From contig NADL03000776.1 in the NCBI GenBank assembly GCA_002205965.3, positions 1 through 64,000 of the forward strand: a DNA stretch of 64,000 nucleotides, read 5' to 3'. Made by a program: the position numbers and the translations under genes. The notes under the pieces were generated by a model that had not been told where the DNA came from, did no database searches, and saw only the letters and a list, made by a program, of their open reading frames with translations. Below are positions 59,150 through 64,000 of the stretch, piece after piece (within the stretch, counting starts at the first letter, position 1; every line of letters starts with the position of its first letter). The stretch comes from Kappaphycus alvarezii. Taxonomy: Eukaryota; Rhodophyta; Florideophyceae; Gigartinales; Solieriaceae.

Positions 59150-60356
59150 ATGCTTCTTCGACGTCCATTAAATCTGTCGTCTTTCCGAACGATTCCTCCC
59201 TCCACCACCCAATATCGTTTCTTTCTTAACCGAAATATCAGCGCATCTGTAACTTTAATTTTTAAGCGATATCGGGAAGCAATGGACAAGGACCTGATCG
59301 CTAATTTTATAGAGGAGAACGTATATTGGGATAAAGAGCCCCCCGCAGTGGCATTTTGGATTCAGTTGAAAAGCTTGGCGGTCTTTGTCCACAGAAGGGA
59401 AAAGCATGGACTCTAGTGTCTAGATAAAGCGGCGAACATTCCCAGGAACTACGATGGTTCTCACCGTCATTATATGAAGAACTATTTCTATTCCTTTGAC
59501 GGATTTCGCCCGGGGGCGTGTTATAAAGGTCCAGAGCAGCCTGAGTGTGCGCTTGGATTAAGGTTTAGTTTTACGAGGGAGGCTTTTGATCGGTTGTTTA
59601 ACAATCCTGTTGCAGTGTCGCTCTATTTAAGACAGGGGCTGATACCAGATGCTACCGGCAGAATTGGAGTAACACCATTTCTGAAAGTTACTGTTGCCTC
59701 GCGAATATTATCGTGCCGTTTACCAGCAGATCTTTGTGATAACATGTTCGAAGTTTCTGACACTTCTGTGTCCTTTTGTGTGTGATATTTAAATATCTCT
59801 CTTCAATGTGCTCACGCGCTCCAACAACCTACAATAGTGCTAACATTGAGATTTATTTTAGGCTTTAGGCTTTCCGGGTTGTATTTGGTGCTTTTATTGT
59901 GCAGGATGGAATTAAAAGAACAGACTGTAAGGGGTTACAGTAAATCATGGTTGTTCAGGAAGGAAATCCGATAGTGACAGTGATAGGATGGAGTTGAATT
60001 GTTCGTTGGACAGGTAGATTCGGTCTCATCAATTTAGACTTCTGAGTTTAATGATTAACTTGAACATCTTCGAAGTCAGTAAGCACTTTCAAGAGGTCTC
60101 TGTATGTACTTTACCACCCGTGCAGCTCATTTTTACTTAATTGGGAGATATTTTCAGCTGGTGTTACTATTTAACGGACGTTATGTATCCAAACTGTAAA
60201 ACCTTCATCAACGCCATATCGGATCCAGAGAACATAAGAGCTCTGTGTTTACGAAGACGCAAGAACGCGTCTAGAAATGTGTTTAAAGGGTGTGCAATAT
60301 TTTTCTGGGCGCTTTATGTCTCTTGTCATTGCATGAGGGTATTTTACCATCGCTAA
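59150..60356 (+). pseudogene. Second Harbinger/ALP1-like transposase N-terminal remnant
   Basis: Three plus-strand pieces. 59150-59416: a basic start, then 'YREAMDKDLIANFIEENVYW'. 59474-59785: 'GRIGVTPFLKVTVASRILSC', 'LPADLCDNMFEVSDTSVSF'. 60141-60356: 'FINAISDPENIRALCLR'. The middle block resembles the region of ALP1/Harbinger proteins where an 'R.L.YG...D..DE...MSES' pattern precedes the catalytic core. No catalytic Asp motif was identified. Assignment is tentative. Confidence 0.4.
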
Positions 60357-60489
60357 AATGCAATGACTCTTTACGGTGTGTGTTTTAAAGCATAACATGG
60401 TTTTAGAACGCAGACAGGAACAATACTCTTTCTTTGGATTCTGTAGTTATGGATACTCCTTTTTTGAAGACGAAGACCTTTCAGATATT

Positions 60490-61029
60490 GTCTTGAAAAG
60501 TTAAAAAGACCAAGTATATCTGCTGCACACCTCTGAAGTGCCCATGAAAAATGAAATAAAGGTGACAGGGCTCGATGCGAAACTCATGAAGGCATTGGTG
60601 ACTAATATTTGGAACATGTATAGCGGGCAATCTAGTGTATCAGAGTGAACATGGTACGAGGTGCGCCGAGGGCTACCCAGGTGCGTTGGAGCAGTCTCCA
60701 ATTTCTCTTGTACTTGCTGAGATCTTTGGTTGATCTCACTCGGTACCTCATTGTGCTTGAGAACTGTACGAACCGCCGTGAGAGGTCGATTCCTTTGCCA
60801 GTTCCGCTTGATAATACCCATCCTTGAGATCGAGCGAACTGAATATCGTCTTTCTGGAAAACCAGTCTATAACTTCCCTACAATCTCCCATAGGGTAGGC
60901 ATCTGTCACTGTAATATTTTTCAGTGCTCTGGATTCCGTTGCGACCCTCACTCCCGCATCCTTTTTAAGAACAAATAAATTCAATGCTGCCCACGGGGAG
61001 TTGGACGGTTTTAGCCCTACGAATTCCAA
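60490..61029 (-). pseudogene. Ty3/gypsy reverse-transcriptase remnant
   Basis: 'VGLKPSNSPWAALNLFVLKK' and 'YPMGDCREVIDWFSRKTIFS' followed by 'SLDLKDGYYQ' are the opening blocks of the gypsy polymerase (PSxSPWAS, SxLDLxxGYxQ). Further on the frames break; a weak 'ADILGLF' near 60515 could be the remains of the YxDD block. The rest of the element is not visible. Confidence 0.7.
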
Positions 61030-61594
61030 TAGCCGTTCTGTTTGTTCAAATACAGTGTCATTTTTGTTTCATTTTAAAGCTCTAGTATCTATTCGACAAA
61101 TGTACTCATTTGAATACATTTTAAAATCCATTCATACAATTTATTGGTCTGATACCAATTATTTGATGCGCTTTGTAACATAGACTAACCTATTTTTCAA
61201 TCTTTAGAACACACCAATTTCCCTCCTGTACAGAGCAAAGCGTTTCTGCTTTTGTACACTAGGACTGGTCAAGATGTATTTATTTTTCATCATTTCAAAG
61301 CAATATTAAATACAATGTTTAGTTATTCCGTTTTTGTAAAACTTTGTACTCAATTGATTACATTTCATGGTCGAATATACACTAGTTCTGACCATTTGAC
61401 ATACCATTTTGTACGGTCCAGGTATTTTTTTTGTTGAGATACGGGAAGCTTATGCGTGAAAAACGGTAGTTGGGAAGAGTCAAGGTTGAGAAATCACAAT
61501 GACTCTACACAGGGCACGATAACTTGGCTTATTTGAAAAAAAGGATGATTTTCACGTCACTTTAGAGCATGTAAAAGTCTTCAAATTTGCGCCT

Positions 61595-62010
61595 TTAGTC
61601 CACTGTCACAAGCCGCCCTCCCACAACAATAGCATGAGCTCTAACAATTTGCAGTTTTGCAAATAAACTACTTTCTATAAGCGACGTCCGAATCGCACCG
61701 ACAGATGGCTCAGAAGACGCGCGCCCAAGGGAGGTACTAAGGGCCTTCTCCTTAGATTTGCGCTTCTCGCGCTTGCGAGATAAAGCCGTCTGTAATCCTC
61801 TGATTTCAACGGCCCGACGCCTCAAAGCCCTACTCTCCTCCTTCTCTGTGATTAAAACAATCGCATCTAGAGCTGATAAAACACCGACATTTGTAGTATA
61901 TAAATATCCAGATTATGCAAGAACCGTATTTGATTCCAGGACTCTCTGCTTGATCTCCTCCATTTTCCTCTTAAAAGCCTCTTCAAGTTCTGAAACTGAA
62001 AAACTCGGAG
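61595..62010 (-). CDS. Coiled-coil protein fragment, possibly transposon-derived
   Basis: Minus-strand coding-like sequence with 'SVSELEEAFKRKMEEIKQRV' (about 61930-61990), then a gap that could be a short intron, then 'LRRRAVEIRGLQTALSRK' and 'SKEKALSTSLGRASSEPSVG' to a TAG at 61595-61597 region. Strongly basic and helical. No family recognised. Confidence 0.3.
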
Positions 62011-62389
62011 GCGATGCATCTGCAGTAGCCTGGCGGGGTACATTCAAAATAAGAAAGTTATCTAAAGGCCATAAAACTGCTCTTAAAAAAGCTGGTCTTT
62101 ATGGTTTGGTGAGTATCAGAAATTTCATAAGCCTCCTTCAGAATGGAACAAAATTCTTAAAAATCAAAAATCTTAGCTGAATCAGCCAACACGCAATTGT
62201 GCAAAGTAGAATCGACTGCCATTTTTGATACGGAAAACAGTACAGTGCCACATGGCTGGTTTCATCCAGATGTGTGGGACGGCAGAGCATAGACTATGAC
62301 GCTGTTTGCGGACAACAACTCGACAATTTTAGTGGCATATGCGAACGATATCTATCATAAACAAGAAGCAATTTCCTTCTATCGGCGGT

Positions 62390-63110
62390 CAGATTCTTAA
62401 TTTTCCTTAGAAATATGTCAGCTCACGCCAGAAAATTAAAGCGGTCAACATTTCCGTTCTCCTCGCGAGTTGCGAGGACTGCATGCCTTGGCAAGTTACA
62501 AGCGGGAGATTCTTGTTATTTATTCCGTCCCTAACGACACTGCGATAAGTCACACGATTTCCCTTCATAAAAACTCAACATATCTCGCTCCCCATTTCGA
62601 GCCATAATTCGCTTCGACGCCGTCCTTGATCCAGCCTCCCTGTCTGGAGAGATTCCACATCCGTCCGAATTGAATAACGGCGAAGCGTCTAAATTGTTCC
62701 ACCAATGATCTTCTGTAACGTCTCAAAATGGACAGTCATCGACTAAGCGTTGATTTCGCGGTCTCAGAGGGCCTCTTGTATAACAGGAGGTATCGTTACC
62801 TATTTATCTTCGGGGTGCTTTCGAAATCTAATTAAATACGATTTGGACGGTTCCTTCCACTCTTCAGACCGGGTGGGGAGCATTCGAGATATCATGATCT
62901 CAATTGCTTCTTGCAAATGAGAGAGTGTCGAATGCATGCCTCTTAATCCGCTTTTAGGCAGGTAGCCGACAACAATAATATCTTCATTCGGAGTAAAGGG
63001 ATTCTTTCGACCTCTGTGGCTTACTGGCTTATGTCGGCGGTCGTTGATGGCTGATCGAGGAATGCCGCAATTCTGCTCTGCCTGTCGTAGAATGATTACT
63101 GCTATAATAA
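62390..63110 (-). pseudogene. pogo/Tigger-like transposase remnant
   Basis: The minus-strand translation near 63100-62940 reads 'AEQNCGIPRSAINDR', then 'HRGRKNPFTPNEDIIVVGYL', the helix-turn-helix plus 'GRK..LT..EE' layout of CENP-B/Tigger DNA-binding regions. It continues with 'SYLIRFRKHPED' before a stop (about 62809). In a later frame 'NLDASPLFNSDGCGISPD' (about 62650-62700) resembles the first catalytic-Asp block of DDE_1, and 'MARNGERDM' follows. Confidence 0.5.
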
Positions 63111-64000
63111 AATAGAAGTATTTCGTAATTTACGGATAGGAGTGCTGTTTGACTCGAGTTGCGACCATTGTAGCTGAATTTTTGGGTTCTCTGCGAAGTA
63201 TGTGATACCTTTAGGAGGTGATTATAGACGAATTAAGCCACCTTTGTGCATAAGAATGGAGTTTCTAATGTATTTTTGGCCCCGAAGAGAAAGGAAGGTT
63301 TTTAATCCAACCTTAAGTTTTCTCTGTAGTTGCGCCCAATACGCAGAATTGTGTGGAGTTTAGCTTCGGCAGGATCAAAACATAAAAATTTATTTATTTC
63401 TTCGCAGAATGCGCCATGTCCGTTGTTTGTGATTTTATCCAGTTATTTTGCCTCCCCTTTATGTATTGTTTACAGTCCTGTAGTGTCTATATTTGCCCTT
63501 AATACTATTTCTACCCTGCGTAGTTTATGTATATTTTCTCTATCCTATTGTACTGTTAGCGATTCCTGCTAGTACTGTTGTATTTTAAGGATCACTAGGA
63601 CCGTCCACAGGACTATCCGATAGACAATTTAATTAGTAGTTAATAGATTTGCTAGAGATAGTCGGCGACATCTACTGCCTGTAAATTTCCTGGCTTCCTT
63701 GGGCACTGAAGTAAACAAAAGAGCATCAGCCATCTTATTAAACTACTCAACTTGTCTACGCTAAGCAAAAACGTCCACTGTTTTTTTCATACTTGCCGGT
63801 AACGCCTCCTGTCTGCTTTTTTCTACTCTAACCCTTCATTTAATGCGACAGTCACCCCACAAGTATTCAACTTCTCTATGCTGCTTCAATTTAATCAAAA
63901 AACTGTTGGGTCCAATTCACTTCGACGACCCTAAACCGCAAAGGGCATTTTAATAGAGAGTTTACGCAAATTATCACAATATTTCTGAAACATTGTAGAT
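63111..64000. other. Intergenic, no supported gene
   Basis: AT-rich with a few short frames (e.g. plus 63330-63572, hydrophobic) that show no family features. Confidence 0.35.

Noticed and set aside
61758-62180. Plus-strand 140-codon frame
   Set aside because: Lies antisense to the more protein-like coiled-coil frame on the minus strand.
1-64000. CRISPR arrays, operons, bacterial ribosome-binding sites
   Set aside because: No regularly spaced repeats, and the gene content is eukaryotic.

Overview
This looks like nuclear DNA of a eukaryote with few introns. It carries a kinesin, a Qc-SNARE, an ARM-repeat/protein-kinase gene, a tyrosine aminotransferase and a TPR gene, almost all as uninterrupted GC-rich reading frames. 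These sit in small islands inside AT-richer DNA full of broken transposable elements. That layout fits a florideophyte red alga (Chondrus-like), but this is inferred from style only; no marker gene proves it.

Layout. 0.1-0.7 kb: an acidic open frame broken by a 19-bp tandem duplication. 1.4-6.5 kb: a syntaxin-6-like SNARE and an ARM-repeat kinase, both on the minus strand, each with one single-base frame break. 7-19 kb: small fragments of a non-LTR retrotransposon (reverse-transcriptase C-terminus) and several diverged non-coding repeats. 20.5-23.4 kb: a long minus-strand transposase frame with PiggyBac-like parts and an embedded PD-(D/E)XK (YqaJ-like) nuclease, interrupted only by nonsense codons. 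24.5-27.7 kb: two inverted LTR-like copies around an AT-rich core. 28-33 kb: another non-LTR fragment and a minus-strand Ty1/copia element. 33.7-44.2 kb: a gene island with a small zinc-binding candidate, a zinc-motif/tyrosine-aminotransferase frame, a TPR protein and a kinesin-7-like motor. 44.7-50.9 kb: a Ty1/copia element with both LTRs. 51-53.3 kb: a SANT/Myb-like gene facing a PIF/Harbinger-like transposase. 54.5-59.1 kb: an AT-rich gene desert. 59.1-63.1 kb: remains of a second Harbinger-like element, a Ty3/gypsy reverse transcriptase and a pogo/Tigger-like transposase.

The host genes have unrelated roles (vesicle fusion, signalling, amino-acid metabolism, spindle or microtubule transport) and form no operon-like system. 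Four of them show single-base frame breaks at sites where protein similarity continues in another frame, mostly in short homopolymers. This points to sequence errors or very young decay, so gene models here should be joined across those points.

The most unusual object is the 20.5-23.4 kb transposase. A nuclease with a complete set of visible PD-(D/E)XK/YqaJ catalytic motifs lies between two blocks that look like the DDE core of a PiggyBac-type transposase. All reading was done by eye without database searches.
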